64,000 nucleotides of DNA from Bacteroidales bacterium (GCA_023229135.1 JALNZT010000011.1:45201-109200); one strand, 5' to 3'; numbered from the stretch's first letter, positions 1 to 9,788 are shown. Notes: a model not told the origin generated them from the letters alone. Made by a program: numbers and translations.

Positions 1-2690
1 AAAAACAAGGCCTCGTCAGAAATTGGGAACGAGAAAGAGATACGGGGCATCACGTTTACCTGTGGCTCATAATCTTTGAATGAGTTAATGTCAGCACGGT
101 TTTGGTCGGGGTTAAACAAAAATGGAGAAATACCAGAACCGACATCGAGTACGCTTGGATTCTGTATTTCGGCACCTTCGGCATTATACCAAGTGTTTTC
201 ATTACGGTAACCTACAATACGTGTTGGATCATTGACCTTGTCAACATATACTACATAATCGCCACCAATTACTGAAGGATGACTTACTGCTTGTCCTTTA
301 ATACTGGACACTTCACCGGCTGTTTTGGCATTGAAAAGCAAATACGGGTCTTTCAGCACTTGTTGGTTCGCATCAAAACGGTCAACACGTACACCTATAT
401 TAAAGATAAGGTCGCGGAAAGCAAATTTATCCTGTAAATAACCAGCGATATAAACCGGCTGGAAAGCACCAACAGGACGGGTAAACATACCGTTTTCGTC
501 TTTCTCGTTAAAGAAATCTTCAAAACTTGGACGTGAAGTCAGTTTTTTGCCAGTATAGTCATATCCTGAATAGCTGGTGTAATAATTACCATCATTCAAC
601 AACTCGTCTGGACTAAACATTCCGAGGTCGAAAAGCTCACCGCCATCTACAGTAATGGTGTGCACCTTACCTTGCTTATCGTAGTAGTCAATGGTATTGT
701 TGTTAAAGTCGTAAGAGTCGATATTGATATAATCAAGACCGTCAACAGGCAATCCTAATCTTTCGCGCAGGTTGGCATCAAAAGTACGTTGTGATAGCTC
801 ATCATACCTTCTGTTATACATAATGGTGTCAACAATTCCGTCATAGCTAATTACAAATGGATTGTCTTTGTCCAACTCATTGATATGAAAGTTCGTTAAA
901 CCGCGCATCAAAGTCCACATACCGGTTGGGGCATACGCCACGTTGCGGTTGGTACGTTGTTCGTACTGGAAACCGAGTCTGATTTCGTGGTTTCCAATGT
1001 CCATTGAACCGGCAACGTTCACGCTAAACTGGTCATTATCTCTCAAACCATAGCCACTCTGGTTAGTACCCGGAGCCTGATATAAGCCGTAGAATGCGCT
1101 AGGTGAATCGCCATTAAGCAAACCACCACCCAATTGAATCTGGTCAAAGTTTTCATAATGTCTTTTGGGCTGGCCGTCATAGGTATCATAATAACTTGTG
1201 GTATAATTAGCTACCAGTGGGTTTATGTCAGAAGGAGTCCAAGCAACAAGGGTGTCGTAATTCCAAGAGTTCAGCAACCATACATTGTCATAAAATTTAC
1301 CGTTAACGGTGTCGCTGCCCAGCTCAAAAGTGGAAGTTTTATATACTTCAAATTTTCCAAGATAGCCATATTTAAACACATCGTCCCAATGGTTAGGGTC
1401 GCCATAGGTATTTTTTTCGCGGGTATAGTCGGCCTGTATGGAGTAGTAAATATTCTTTATGAGTGAACTGCTTTCACTATCTGTGGGGAAACGCTGTGTA
1501 AAACGACCGAAAACACGCCAGGTATTATCGTCGAAGCGGGTATTTTTATCATAGTTATAGAAAGATCCCGAATAGCTATAGTCATCTCCTTTTGATTTGT
1601 TAAAGGTTCCACCGACAGAAAGGTTAATAGTTTCTGTGGTACGGATATTTATGTTTCCGGAGAGGTTAACACCATATCGGGCAGTATTCATAGATGTTTT
1701 GCTCGTCGTTAGATCATCAAAGCGCACAAATTCTCCATTTTTAAAAGTTCCTTCACCGATTCCCGAAGGACGCAACGGATTTGCACTTACGCTGGCTAAT
1801 GTAGCATCATTGGCACGGTGGTATCCCATCCCAGAAATTTTTCCATCACGGTTATAGCTAAGGTCGCCGGCAATAAAAAAGCCGAGCAGCGCTGTTTCAT
1901 TTTTCTTGCTTTTAAGCAATGGCCCCTGCAAGTTAAAACCAAGACGGTTGTGCCCGTATGCATCAAGTAACTCAGATGTTTCAAGTTCAACGCCTGCACC
2001 AAAAGTACGCGATGGGCCTTTGGTTGTAACGCTGATAATACCACCGGTAGCATCACCATACTGTGCTGGCGTACCACCCAGGATAACATCCACCTGCTCA
2101 ATAGCTGATTGCGGCACGCTACCTGAGCCAATAACACGCACACCGTCGATATAAACGGCAGTAGCATCGGCACGGGCACCACGCACGTTACCACGTTCAC
2201 CGTCCTGGGAGAAAACTCCCCCAACGGTCGCAGCAACAGCATCGGCTGAGCGGTTTGGCATCTTTTTGATTTCTTCTGAGGTAACAGAAGCACCGCTGGC
2301 AGTTTTATCTTTGGAGATAAGCGGAACTTTGTACTCGATGATTTCGACGGTTTCCAGATCGATGGACGAGCTTGACATTTCTATATCGTAGAAAGTAATC
2401 TTGTTACCGGGGATGTTAATTCCGGTAATGGTTACAGGATTATATCCTACGAAAGTGGCTTTTAGGTCATATTTCCCCGGAGGAATCGGGTTAATAACGT
2501 AGTTTCCGTCGAAGTCGGAAGTGGCTCCACCTACCACTGTTCCTCCATTTTCGAGTACAATATTGGCAAATGGAATGGGTTCCCTATTGCCTTTTTCATA
2601 CACTTTACCTTGTAATCTTCCTTGCTGAGCCAGTGCTAACGTCCAAGATGCCAGCACTATGCACAGTGTCAACAGTAAATTTTTCAACAT
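1..2690 (-). CDS. TonB-dependent receptor with carboxypeptidase-regulatory-like N-terminal domain (partial, C-terminus outside window)
   Basis: Outer-membrane beta-barrel transporter that would import a ligand using energy from TonB-ExbBD; the substrate cannot be told. The frame is open from an ATG at 2690 to the left edge, about 896 codons, so the C-terminal part of the barrel is missing. A signal peptide (MLKNLLLTLCIVLASWTLALAQ) is followed by a CarboxypepD_reg-like domain at about residues 23-110 (motifs GRLQGKVYEKGNREPIPFANI and DFDGNYVINPIPPGKYDL). The plug domain follows at about 130-260, with MPNRSADAVAATVGGV, RGARADATAVYIDGVRV and EQVDVILGGTPAQYGDATGG, and then barrel strands. No SusD-like partner is visible on the side that can be seen. 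This family is the Bacteroidota SusC-like/TBDR group; a surface adhesin-like role cannot be excluded. Confidence 0.93.
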   Translation of the reverse strand, partial: MLKNLLLTLCIVLASWTLALAQQGRLQGKVYEKGNREPIPFANIVLENGGTVVGGATSDFDGNYVINPIPPGKYDLKATFVGYNPVTITGINIPGNKITFYDIEMSSSSIDLETVEIIEYKVPLISKDKTASGASVTSEEIKKMPNRSADAVAATVGGVFSQDGERGNVRGARADATAVYIDGVRVIGSGSVPQSAIEQVDVILGGTPAQYGDATGGIISVTTKGPSRTFGAGVELETSELLDAYGHNRLGFNLQGPLLKSKKNETALLGFFIAGDLSYNRDGKISGMGYHRANDATLASVSANPLRPSGIGEGTFKNGEFVRFDDLTTSKTSMNTARYGVNLSGNINIRTTETINLSVGGTFNKSKGDDYSYSGSFYNYDKNTRFDDNTWRVFGRFTQRFPTDSESSSLIKNIYYSIQADYTREKNTYGDPNHWDDVFKYGYLGKFEVYKTSTFELGSDTVNGKFYDNVWLLNSWNYDTLVAWTPSDINPLVANYTTSYYDTYDGQPKRHYENFDQIQLGGGLLNGDSPSAFYGLYQAPGTNQSGYGLRDNDQFSVNVAGSMDIGNHEIRLGFQYEQRTNRNVAYAPTGMWTLMRGLTNFHINELDKDNPFVISYDGIVDTIMYNRRYDELSQRTFDANLRERLGLPVDGLDYINIDSYDFNNNTIDYYDKQGKVHTITVDGGELFDLGMFSPDELLNDGNYYTSYSGYDYTGKKLTSRPSFEDFFNEKDENGMFTRPVGAFQPVYIAGYLQDKFAFRDLIFNIGVRVDRFDANQQVLKDPYLLFNAKTAGEVSSIKGQAVSHPSVIGGDYVVYVDKVNDPTRIVGYRNENTWYNAEGAEIQNPSVLDVGSGISPFLFNPDQNRADINSFKDYEPQVNVMPRISFSFPISDEALF

Positions 2691-2738
2691 ACCATGTAAT
2701 TTTATGTTATTCTACTCTTATTGTGCGTTTAAGGTCGG

Positions 2739-2746
2739 TAAAGATA
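2739..2746 (-). promoter_or_regulatory. candidate -7 element for the TonB-dependent receptor
   Basis: Read on the minus strand this is TATCTTTA, one mismatch from the Bacteroidota -7 consensus TAnnTTTG, about 50 bp upstream of the ATG. I found no clear -33 element. Confidence 0.3.
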
Positions 2747-2819
2747 GAAATAAATCATTTTACTATCCAAAAAAATCACCTGCCCTCTTTCAAAATTTTT
2801 ACCAAAGGTCAACAATTAC

Positions 2820-3248
2820 CTATGCATGAGGCCTTTCCATGATGGCCTGATAGATGATTGCAGTGCGCAAATCAAATTGTTGCTTTCGGCTGTTACGTTC
2901 TGTTATTTGTGGTTCTAAATTATCTTTTTTCGGTTCTTCGATACGCTGTTCTTGCTCATTTTCAAGCTCTTCTATCAGGTATAGGTCTTCTAATGACTGG
3001 TAGGCATTGCCCACTTCCTCTTCTTCAACGGCTTCCTCTTCAATGGTTTCAACATATTGCTCTGCTATGTTTTGGCGTACATTTGATGTTCCTAAAATTT
3101 CTGCCATGATGTCCTCAAAACCTCTATTCTTATAGTCTTGACTACTTTCTGTTGCACTAGCTGGTGCTGTTTTTTTCTTCTGATTGGCCTTTGAAACACT
3201 GTAAACAAGCCAGATAACACCAATTAAAATATATATAAAATTTTCCAT
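2820..3248 (-). CDS. hypothetical membrane-anchored acidic protein
   Basis: A 142-residue protein that I do not recognise. Residues 4-20 (FIYILIGVIWLVYSVSK) form one N-terminal hydrophobic segment, followed by a lysine-rich stretch and then a long, strongly acidic, probably disordered or helical region rich in glutamate (around residues 55-115). The layout suggests a single-pass inner-membrane protein with a cytoplasmic tail. Small proteins of this shape are common in Bacteroidota and are usually unannotated. It lies 129 bp upstream of the TonB-dependent receptor on the same strand, but the gap holds that receptor's candidate -7 element, so the two need not be co-transcribed. Confidence 0.7.
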   Translation of the reverse strand: MENFIYILIGVIWLVYSVSKANQKKKTAPASATESSQDYKNRGFEDIMAEILGTSNVRQNIAEQYVETIEEEAVEEEEVGNAYQSLEDLYLIEELENEQEQRIEEPKKDNLEPQITERNSRKQQFDLRTAIIYQAIMERPHA

Positions 3249-3397
3249 CGCGTATAGCTACAATTCAGTTAAGGAGGTTAAAAGTAATAAAACTAATAGA
3301 TAATGAACCGCTAAAAATAAGAAAGTGGCTGCTAATTTCCAGTTAAAGGAAAAAGGTCAAGCGGCCTAGCTTTCTGGTATATAAGGTTTTATGACAT

Positions 3398-4144
3398 TTA
3401 TAGTTGATTAATAAATTCTAATATTTTTTCTTTTTTACGACGCGAAACAGGAATCACACTTCCATCAGAAAGGGTGATGGCTACCTGTTCTCGATTAAAA
3501 TTCTGGATATACCGTGTATTAACAAGGTGCGATTTGTGAGGCCGGATGAAACTGCCTTCTTCCAGCAAGCTTTCTACGTCTTTCAGGGTTTTGCTAATCA
3601 ATAAATGACCACCATCTTTGAAATAAAAATGGGTGTAATAGTTGTCTGATTCACAACGTATTATATTGTCCATTTCTACTACGTGAATTTTTTCGGAAGT
3701 AGAAAGCACAATTTTTTTTGATTCAAAGGCATCAGTATTGATGTTGCTCATCAGCGCTTCGAGCTGTTTTTGATTTATCCTTTTCTCTTTGAGCTTGCGC
3801 ACCTTTTCAACTGCCGCAATAAGCTCTTCCGGAACTATCGGTTTTAGCAAGTAATCGAGGGCCGCATAGCGGATAGCCTTTATGGCAAACTGCTCAAAAG
3901 CGGTGGTAAAAACAATCTCAAAATTTATCTCTTTCAATTTTTCCAACAACCTAAATCCACTGCCGTCGGGCATTTCAATATCTAAAAATACCAAATCAGG
4001 ATGATGTTCTTCAATGGCTTCGCGCCCTGATTGAACACCTCCGGCCTCTGCACATACCAGCACATCCTGACAAAAGCGGTTGAGTAGTCCGCGCAAAGTT
4101 TCACGCGATTTGGTTTCGTCTTCTATTATCACACATCTGATCAT
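3398..4144 (-). CDS. LytTR-family response regulator
   Basis: DNA-binding response regulator of 248 residues. A CheY-like receiver occupies about residues 1-120: acidic pocket at IIEDE, phospho-acceptor Asp55 in LVFLDIEMPDGSG, then the TTAF and LLKPI motifs. A LytTR DNA-binding domain follows at about 140-245, with KIHVVEMDNIIRCESDNYYTHF and SFIRPHKSHLVN. It sits 25 bp downstream of the propeller sensor kinase on the same strand and is almost certainly its partner: His_kinase (LytS-type) plus LytTR is the standard pairing. The kinase phosphorylates the receiver and the LytTR domain then binds direct repeats in target promoters. The targets cannot be read from this window. Confidence 0.95.
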   Translation of the reverse strand: MIRCVIIEDETKSRETLRGLLNRFCQDVLVCAEAGGVQSGREAIEEHHPDLVFLDIEMPDGSGFRLLEKLKEINFEIVFTTAFEQFAIKAIRYAALDYLLKPIVPEELIAAVEKVRKLKEKRINQKQLEALMSNINTDAFESKKIVLSTSEKIHVVEMDNIIRCESDNYYTHFYFKDGGHLLISKTLKDVESLLEEGSFIRPHKSHLVNTRYIQNFNREQVAITLSDGSVIPVSRRKKEKILEFINQL

Positions 4145-4169
4145 ATAGTCTGTTTTTAAGCTTTCAAAG

Positions 4170-7100
4170 TTACTCTTTATAATGGATTCTGATTTCTACC
4201 CGGGTTCCTTTCGGTTTTCCATTGTCGTCAACCAGATCAATCACGTTAACGGTATAGATATCCTGGGTATATTGGTTGAGCATATCCAGGCGTTCTTTGG
4301 TGATGAGCATGCCCTGCGATTTGCGCTCGATGCCAGATTCACGCCTGATTTCTGCGGCTCGCGTCCTGCCAATGCCATCGTCTTCTATCACACACAAAAT
4401 ACTATCGCCCTGCAGACTCAACGCAATTTTAAGGTTTCCAATTTCTTTACTATGCATCAGCCCGTGCAGGATGGCATTTTCTACATAAGGCTGTAAAATC
4501 ATCGGAGGAATCTCCATAAAACCGTCATCAATTTCGGGATCAAGCTCAATCGAATAGCTAAACTTTCCATGAAACCGCAAACTTTCTATCTCCACATAGA
4601 GGCGCAAGGCTTGCAGCTCTTCTCGCAATGTAATGGCACTTTCGCGCGAATTGCTAAGCGTGCGGCGCATCAGCTGTGAAAACTTGGACAAATAATGAAT
4701 GGCGTTGTCAATGTCGTTGTTTACCACAAAACTCTGGATGCTGTTGAGTGCGTTAAACAAAAAATGTGGATTCATCTGCAACTGAAGTGCTTTTTGCTCC
4801 AGTTGATACATCTGCTTCTCGAAGGCCAGGTATTTCTTTTCATTAGCGTGCTTACGCCGGATATTGCGCATCCGAATAAAAACCAGGCTATAAATAATGA
4901 AAACCACCAAAACCAACAACCCAATCCTAAACAACCAAGTATGAAACCAGGCCGGCTTAATGATGATGGTCAGGCTGGTGCCTTCGGTATTCCAGTAACC
5001 ATCACTGTTAGAGGCAATCAGCCTAAAACGGTAAGTTCCCGGACTCACTTTGGCATACTCGGCAAAACGTTTATTGGCGTTGCGCTCGATCCAGGCGGTG
5101 TTGTAGTTTTCGAGTGTGTAACGGTATTTGTTTTTTTGCGGATTGGTGAAGTCGAGGGCGGCAAACTCAAAGGCAAAATAATTGTCGTTATAGTTCAAAA
5201 ACAAGCTATCGCCATTGCGTAAGTTGCGTGACTGCAATACATTAAACTTCTTAAACGCAGTGATGCGAACCGGAGGCGGCTCTGTGTTTACCACAATTTC
5301 ATCGGGATAAAAGGCGTTAAAACCATTCATGCCACCAACCAAAATCTCACCATCCGAAGCATAGATGGCTGCATTCAGGTTAAACTCGTTGCTTTGAATG
5401 CCATCGGTAACATCATAATTAGTAAAATTAAGCTGATCGGGATTAAAGCGCGAAAGACCCCAATTGGTGGTCAACCAAACGATTCCATTTTTATCTTCCA
5501 AAACTTCATAGACAACATTATTAGGAAGACCATCTTTTTCGGTAAACACTTTGAACTCAAATGTTTCTGGCTGAAACTTCACCAAACCGCCACCGCGTGT
5601 GCCAATCCAAAAAGCACCTTCTTTGCTTTCGGTGATGGAGAAAAACTTATTGGTAAGCATTTCATCCTGTTGAAACATCTCCTCGGGAATAGTAAATAGC
5701 TCAAAATCATCGGTCTCGACTTTATATTTTAAAAGACCCTGACTTGATGCAAACCAGAGCTGCTTTTTTGAGTCGAGTAAAATATCGTAAATATGCTGTC
5801 CACCTGTTTTTGCGGGCAAATGATAACTTAAAAAAAGTCCGGTTTCTTCGTCAAGAATACCCAAACCATCATCCGTGGCTATCCAAAGATTTCCAGTTGC
5901 ATCTTCCTGTACATCAATTACGTAACCGTTTGGCAAAGAAGCCGTGTTTTTTGGATCTGATTTGTATTGTGTAATTTTCTTTGTTTTGGGATTATAGGCG
6001 TTAAGCCCTTTATTTCGGGTACCGATCCAAATTGTCCCCTTGCGGCTTTTGTAAAGACATCTGATCAGGTTTTCAGTCAGGGTGTTTTGTTTGTCAGGAT
6101 TCATCCTGATAAAGTCGTAACTATTTTCGGCCTTATTAAAAATGCTGATACCGACATCGGTACCAAGCCAAAAAATGCCGGGTTCAACTTCCAAAAATGA
6201 CCATACCGAATTGTTCGAAAGACTGTTTTCATATTGCGGATAATGCCGGTAGGTGCGAAACTTGGCCGCATCCTTGTTCAGCATGTTCAGCCCGTTGAAA
6301 GTTCCAGCCCAAATATTGTCGTTGTTTCCACTATAAATACAGTGTATGCGGTTGTCCGACAAGGAATATGATCTGTTTGGCTCGTTGATATAGCTGCTTA
6401 CTTGTCCGGTTTTAAAATCGAGGTAAAACAAGCCACGCCCGTTTGTGCCGATCCAAAGGCCTTCGCTGGCATCCGCGTTAAGGCTCATAATCTCCACCTT
6501 TTGGTCAAAGCTTTGCAACTCAGGCAAATCAACATAAAAAAAGGCTTTCTTTTCGTTGTTGAAACGTGCCAGACCACTTTTGGTTCCAACCCACATCCTG
6601 TTGTAACTATCAAACGTAATGCTGGTTACATCATTGTCGGGCAAGCTTGTGGAATCAGCTTCAATATGAAAATAACGGTTGAGGCTTTGGGTTTTAATTT
6701 CATAATAAACCAGACCGTAGCTGGTGGCGATCCAGAAATTGTTGCTGCTGTCCTGCTTCACCATATTCATGTAATTGCTGCGCAATGGGTTTCCGTAGTC
6801 GCGACTAAAAATTTGCTCGAAATTATTGGTTGCAGGCCTATATAATGATAAACCACTGGCCGTGCTTATCCACAAGGTACCTTTGTGGTCTTCATAAATA
6901 TGGTTTATCCAATTGTTAGAAAGGCTTGTAGAATCATTTTCATCATTCAAAAAAATTGTGATACGGTTGGTTGATATCTCAAGCAAATTCAGTCCTTCTT
7001 CGGTGCCAATCCACAGCGTATCACCTTTTTGATGGATGCTACTGATGCTTTGGTTGCTCAAGCCATGCTCCTTATTGTATATAAGAAACTCGTAGCCGTC

Positions 7101-7379
7101 GTAACGGTTTAAGCCATCCCAAGTGCCAAACCACATAAAGCCATCGCTGTCCTGCAAAATGCTATTTACGGTGTTTTGGCTCAAGCCTTTTTCGATGCGC
7201 GTGTTTTCTGACATGATGCGGTCAAAATAGAGTGGTGAATCTGTGGACTGTCCAAAGGCCAAATCAACTATACACAACAGCAGAACCGCCATAAAAAACT
7301 TGTTGGCAGCGGACAAAACAACAGAAAAACTAGGCTTTCCAGCTTGTGTTAATTGGCTCTTTTCTTTGTCTTTTTCCAT
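4170..7379 (-). CDS. sensor histidine kinase with two-component-regulator propeller, Y_Y_Y domain and LytS-type kinase domain
   Basis: Membrane sensor kinase of 1069 residues. An N-terminal hydrophobic segment (about residues 22-45) exports a large periplasmic region made of repeated propeller blades with the signature NxIxxIxxDxxGxxWIGTxxGLxxY, from about residue 60 to 680. A Y_Y_Y-type Ig-like domain follows at about 690-780, with one transmembrane helix at about 790-815 (WLFRIGLLVLVVFIIYSLVF). The cytoplasmic kinase is of the His_kinase/LytS class, with the phospho-accepting His in NPHFLFNALNSIQ near residue 870 and an HATPase_c domain with ILHGLMHSKE and EDDGIGR. Unlike the Bacteroides SusR-type hybrids it has no fused regulator; the LytTR protein is encoded just downstream. 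It overlaps the upstream lipoprotein gene by 31 bp, so the three probably form an operon. The ligand is unknown. Confidence 0.95.
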   Translation of the reverse strand: MEKDKEKSQLTQAGKPSFSVVLSAANKFFMAVLLLCIVDLAFGQSTDSPLYFDRIMSENTRIEKGLSQNTVNSILQDSDGFMWFGTWDGLNRYDGYEFLIYNKEHGLSNQSISSIHQKGDTLWIGTEEGLNLLEISTNRITIFLNDENDSTSLSNNWINHIYEDHKGTLWISTASGLSLYRPATNNFEQIFSRDYGNPLRSNYMNMVKQDSSNNFWIATSYGLVYYEIKTQSLNRYFHIEADSTSLPDNDVTSITFDSYNRMWVGTKSGLARFNNEKKAFFYVDLPELQSFDQKVEIMSLNADASEGLWIGTNGRGLFYLDFKTGQVSSYINEPNRSYSLSDNRIHCIYSGNNDNIWAGTFNGLNMLNKDAAKFRTYRHYPQYENSLSNNSVWSFLEVEPGIFWLGTDVGISIFNKAENSYDFIRMNPDKQNTLTENLIRCLYKSRKGTIWIGTRNKGLNAYNPKTKKITQYKSDPKNTASLPNGYVIDVQEDATGNLWIATDDGLGILDEETGLFLSYHLPAKTGGQHIYDILLDSKKQLWFASSQGLLKYKVETDDFELFTIPEEMFQQDEMLTNKFFSITESKEGAFWIGTRGGGLVKFQPETFEFKVFTEKDGLPNNVVYEVLEDKNGIVWLTTNWGLSRFNPDQLNFTNYDVTDGIQSNEFNLNAAIYASDGEILVGGMNGFNAFYPDEIVVNTEPPPVRITAFKKFNVLQSRNLRNGDSLFLNYNDNYFAFEFAALDFTNPQKNKYRYTLENYNTAWIERNANKRFAEYAKVSPGTYRFRLIASNSDGYWNTEGTSLTIIIKPAWFHTWLFRIGLLVLVVFIIYSLVFIRMRNIRRKHANEKKYLAFEKQMYQLEQKALQLQMNPHFLFNALNSIQSFVVNNDIDNAIHYLSKFSQLMRRTLSNSRESAITLREELQALRLYVEIESLRFHGKFSYSIELDPEIDDGFMEIPPMILQPYVENAILHGLMHSKEIGNLKIALSLQGDSILCVIEDDGIGRTRAAEIRRESGIERKSQGMLITKERLDMLNQYTQDIYTVNVIDLVDDNGKPKGTRVEIRIHYKE

Positions 7380-7618
7380 TGCTTATTTTTTCGCTCCATC
7401 TTTTTTATCATCTGCTGTGCAGCCTTCGACTGACTTTTGTAATGCGCTTTCATGTCCTTTTTATGGTCATTTTCGGATTGCTTTTCCAGGTCACGCTCCA
7501 GCTTTTGGTGCGCTTTCACGCCCGATGGCTTAAACATGCCGCATGACGACAGCATGAAAACAGCCAATAAAACCAAAGACAACCACAAAACCAGTTTTTG
7601 ACGCATGCTTTTCAACAA
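7349..7618 (-). CDS. small predicted lipoprotein, lysine-rich
   Basis: An 89-residue protein with a lipoprotein signal peptide (VLWLSLVLLAVFMLSSCG; lipobox Cys at about residue 26), followed by a highly charged, Lys/Gln/Glu-rich, probably helical tail ending KNKQWKKTKKRAN. Its last 31 bp overlap the start of the propeller kinase gene, so it is probably the first gene of that operon. I do not recognise a family. A role as a periplasmic accessory to the sensor kinase is only an inference from position. The alternative, that it is a chance frame, is unlikely given the clean lipobox and the -7 element upstream. Confidence 0.75.
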   Translation of the reverse strand: MLKSMRQKLVLWLSLVLLAVFMLSSCGMFKPSGVKAHQKLERDLEKQSENDHKKDMKAHYKSQSKAAQQMIKKMERKNKQWKKTKKRAN

Positions 7619-7639
7619 GTTTTAATGCAGACAGGATTA

Positions 7640-7647
7640 CAAAACTA
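7640..7647 (-). promoter_or_regulatory. -7 promoter element for the lipoprotein/propeller-kinase/LytTR operon
   Basis: The minus-strand sequence is TAGTTTTG, a full match to TAnnTTTG, 22 bp upstream of the lipoprotein ATG. No -33 TTTG is seen at the usual spacing. Confidence 0.5.
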
Positions 7648-7756
7648 ACAATTCCTGATGAAGCACTATTCTTTTTTATCACTTGCTGCCTTTGTAATCT
7701 ATTTTTAGTGCGCAGGTCGCGAAATTTCCTTTTCAGCAGATTTGGTCTATTTGATA

Positions 7757-7764
7757 TACTTTTG
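7757..7764 (+). promoter_or_regulatory. -7 promoter element for the Rieske-like lipoprotein gene
   Basis: TACTTTTG, a full match to TAnnTTTG, 52 bp upstream of the ATG at 7817. A TTTG at 7741-7744 is nearer than the usual -33 spacing. Confidence 0.5.
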
Positions 7765-7816
7765 TAATCGAATAAGCGTTCAGCATACATTCATTTCATA
7801 AAAAGCTGTCATCCTG

Positions 7817-8269
7817 ATGAACCCACGCCAGATTATTGGACTATTATTTGTTTTGCTTTTACTTATCCAGCCTGGCTGCAGAAAAGAGGAAATTAATCCC
7901 AACGATCCTAAAGCTTATATCAATATTACCATTGACCCCAACAGCACTTTCTATCAGGAACTAAACACCGTAGGAGGCTGGATGTACCTGACTTCCATAC
8001 CACCCAGCCGCGGAATTATCGTGTATCGCTATAACCTCTCAGAATTTTTGGCTTACGACCGTATGCCACCCAACGAACCCAACAATTGCTGCGTTGACGG
8101 CAATTGCACCCGGCTTATCGTAGGCGATTATTTTCCTTTTGCCTACGACGAATGCAACGAAATATCCTACTTGCTATTGAATGGCAGTATTATGGAAGGT
8201 GAAGGCAAATTCCCACTCATCCAGTACAACACTACCTATAACGGCCAGCTGCTGAGGATCTTTAACTAA
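7817..8269 (+). CDS. Rieske-fold-like lipoprotein lacking the iron-sulfur ligands
   Basis: Predicted lipoprotein of 150 residues; signal peptide with lipobox LIQPGC (Cys at about residue 21). The body resembles the Bacteroidota Rieske-like lipoproteins. It has the order GIIVYRYNLSEFLAYDRMPP, an N-terminal-half Cys cluster (NNCCVDGNC), a second-half DEC...LLLNGSIMEGEGKFPLIQY, and the closing strand GQLLRIFN. In a true Rieske protein the two halves contain CxH and CxxH; here both histidines are missing, so it probably cannot hold a [2Fe-2S] cluster. The retained cysteines may form disulfides or a different site. The gene converges with ahcY, and a terminator hairpin lies between them. The family assignment rests on motif spacing and is moderate. 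Confidence 0.65.
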   Translation: MNPRQIIGLLFVLLLLIQPGCRKEEINPNDPKAYINITIDPNSTFYQELNTVGGWMYLTSIPPSRGIIVYRYNLSEFLAYDRMPPNEPNNCCVDGNCTRLIVGDYFPFAYDECNEISYLLLNGSIMEGEGKFPLIQYNTTYNGQLLRIFN

Positions 8270-8301
8270 AAAGCACCTCCTGCCAAGGCAGAAAGTGCTT
8301 T
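8270..8301. terminator. bidirectional terminator between the lipoprotein gene and ahcY
   Basis: Inverted repeat with outer arms AAGCAC/GTGCTT (8271-8276 and 8295-8300) and inner arms CTGCC/GGCAG (8280-8284 and 8287-8291) around an AA loop, with A- and T-rich ends. It begins immediately after the stop codon at 8269 and can serve both convergent genes. Confidence 0.8.
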
Positions 8302-8324
8302 ATAAAGTGCTCTAAAAAGAAATC

Positions 8325-9746
8325 TTAATACCTGTAATGGTCTGCTTTATAAGGACCTTCAATCGGAACACCCAAATAATCAGATTGTTCTTTGGTGAGT
8401 TTTGTCAGTTTTACACCAATCTGCGCCAGATGCAGGCGTGCCACCTCTTCGTCGAGGTATTTTGGCAGGCGATAAACGTCAATCTCATATTTGTCTCTAT
8501 TCTTCCACAAATCAATCTGCGCCAAGGTTTGGTTAGTAAATGAGTTGCTCATCACAAAACTCGGATGGCCTGTGGCGCAACCTAAGTTTACCAAACGACC
8601 TTCGGCCAATAAATAAATCGCGTTGCCTGCCGGCATAACATATTTATCAACCTGTGGCTTGATGTTAATATGCTCAATATCTGTTGCTTCGTGGAGGGCA
8701 TCAACCTGAATTTCATTGTCGAAATGACCAATATTGCAAACGATGCTTTGGTCTTTCATCTGACGCATATGTTCCAGTGTAATCACGTCTTTGTTGCCGG
8801 TTGTTGTCACGAAGATATTTCCAATTTTCAGGGCATCTTCGATAGTAGAAACCTCAAAACCTTCCATAGCAGCTTGAAGGGCGCAGATAGGATCAATTTC
8901 GGTAATGATAACCCTTGAGCCATACGATTTCAGGGATTTGGCAGAGCCTTTGCCCACATCGCCGTAGCCCAATACCACACATACTTTTCCGGCCAGCATC
9001 ACGTCAGTAGCGCGTTTGATACCGTCGGCCAGCGATTCGCGGCAGCCATACAGGTTGTCAAATTTCGATTTGGTAACGGAGTCGTTCACATTGATAGCCG
9101 GAACCAACAGTTTGCCGGCTTCTTTCATCTGATAAAGCCTGTGAACACCGGTGGTAGTTTCTTCCGAAACGCCTTTCCAGTCTTTTACAACAGCATGCCA
9201 GTGTTTTGGATTATCCTGATAAGTTTCTTTCAAAATCTTCATCATGGCTTTTATTTCGAGGTTACCTGGCTTGTTATTCAACAGCTCAGGATTTTTCTCA
9301 ATTTCCAAACCTTTGTGAATCATCAGGGTAGCATCGCCGCCATCGTCAACGATAAGGTGTGGGCCTTTGCCGCCTTCAAAAGTAAGCGCTTGCTTGGTGC
9401 TCCACCAATATTCTTCTAAAGTCTCGCCTTTCCAGGCAAATACAGGAACGCCGGTTTCGGCAATGGCTGCCGCCGCATGATCCTGTGTTGAGAAAATATT
9501 ACAACTGGCCCAGCGCACATCAGCACCCAGCTCAACAAGCGTCTCAATCAATACTGCGGTTTGGATAGTCATGTGAAGCGAACCGGTAACCCGAGCACCC
9601 TGAAGCGGCTTTTCTTTGCCGAACTTCTCACGCAGCGACATCAGTCCCGGCATTTCTTTTTCGGCTATCTCAATTTCTTTTCGTCCCCAGGATGCCAGCT
9701 TTAGGTCAGCAATCTTATAAGGTGTCTCTGTCATGGTTATATTCAT
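8325..9746 (-). CDS. ahcY: adenosylhomocysteinase
   Basis: S-adenosyl-L-homocysteine hydrolase, a cytosolic NAD-dependent enzyme that splits SAH to homocysteine and adenosine and so removes the product inhibitor of methyltransferases. The 473-residue length is usual for the long bacterial form. Diagnostic motifs are [54 protein letters not shown] (the NAD/substrate lysine region), the Rossmann motif [12 protein letters not shown] and the C-terminal [10 protein letters not shown]. Two ATGs are possible (9746 and 9734, the latter giving MTETPYKI). I keep the first, since a promoter lies about 40 bp upstream. It faces away from the riboswitch-controlled metH-metF operon, so the region groups homocysteine formation and remethylation. 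Confidence 0.97.
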   Translation of the reverse strand: MNITMTETPYKIADLKLASWGRKEIEIAEKEMPGLMSLREKFGKEKPLQGARVTGSLHMTIQTAVLIETLVELGADVRWASCNIFSTQDHAAAAIAETGVPVFAWKGETLEEYWWSTKQALTFEGGKGPHLIVDDGGDATLMIHKGLEIEKNPELLNNKPGNLEIKAMMKILKETYQDNPKHWHAVVKDWKGVSEETTTGVHRLYQMKEAGKLLVPAINVNDSVTKSKFDNLYGCRESLADGIKRATDVMLAGKVCVVLGYGDVGKGSAKSLKSYGSRVIITEIDPICALQAAMEGFEVSTIEDALKIGNIFVTTTGNKDVITLEHMRQMKDQSIVCNIGHFDNEIQVDALHEATDIEHINIKPQVDKYVMPAGNAIYLLAEGRLVNLGCATGHPSFVMSNSFTNQTLAQIDLWKNRDKYEIDVYRLPKYLDEEVARLHLAQIGVKLTKLTKEQSDYLGVPIEGPYKADHYRY

Positions 9747-9788
9747 AACTTTTTGCTAAATAGATTTTTAGATCATTAAAAAGGGCTG

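Noticed and set aside
1597..2293. Open frames on both strands between 1134 and 2293
   Set aside because: They lie within the TonB-dependent receptor, whose frame is continuous from 2690 to the window edge with clear plug and barrel motifs.
7530..7790. 86-residue minus-strand frame overlapping the small lipoprotein gene
   Set aside because: It overlaps the lipoprotein start and promoter in another frame and shows no domain; the lipoprotein has a good lipobox.
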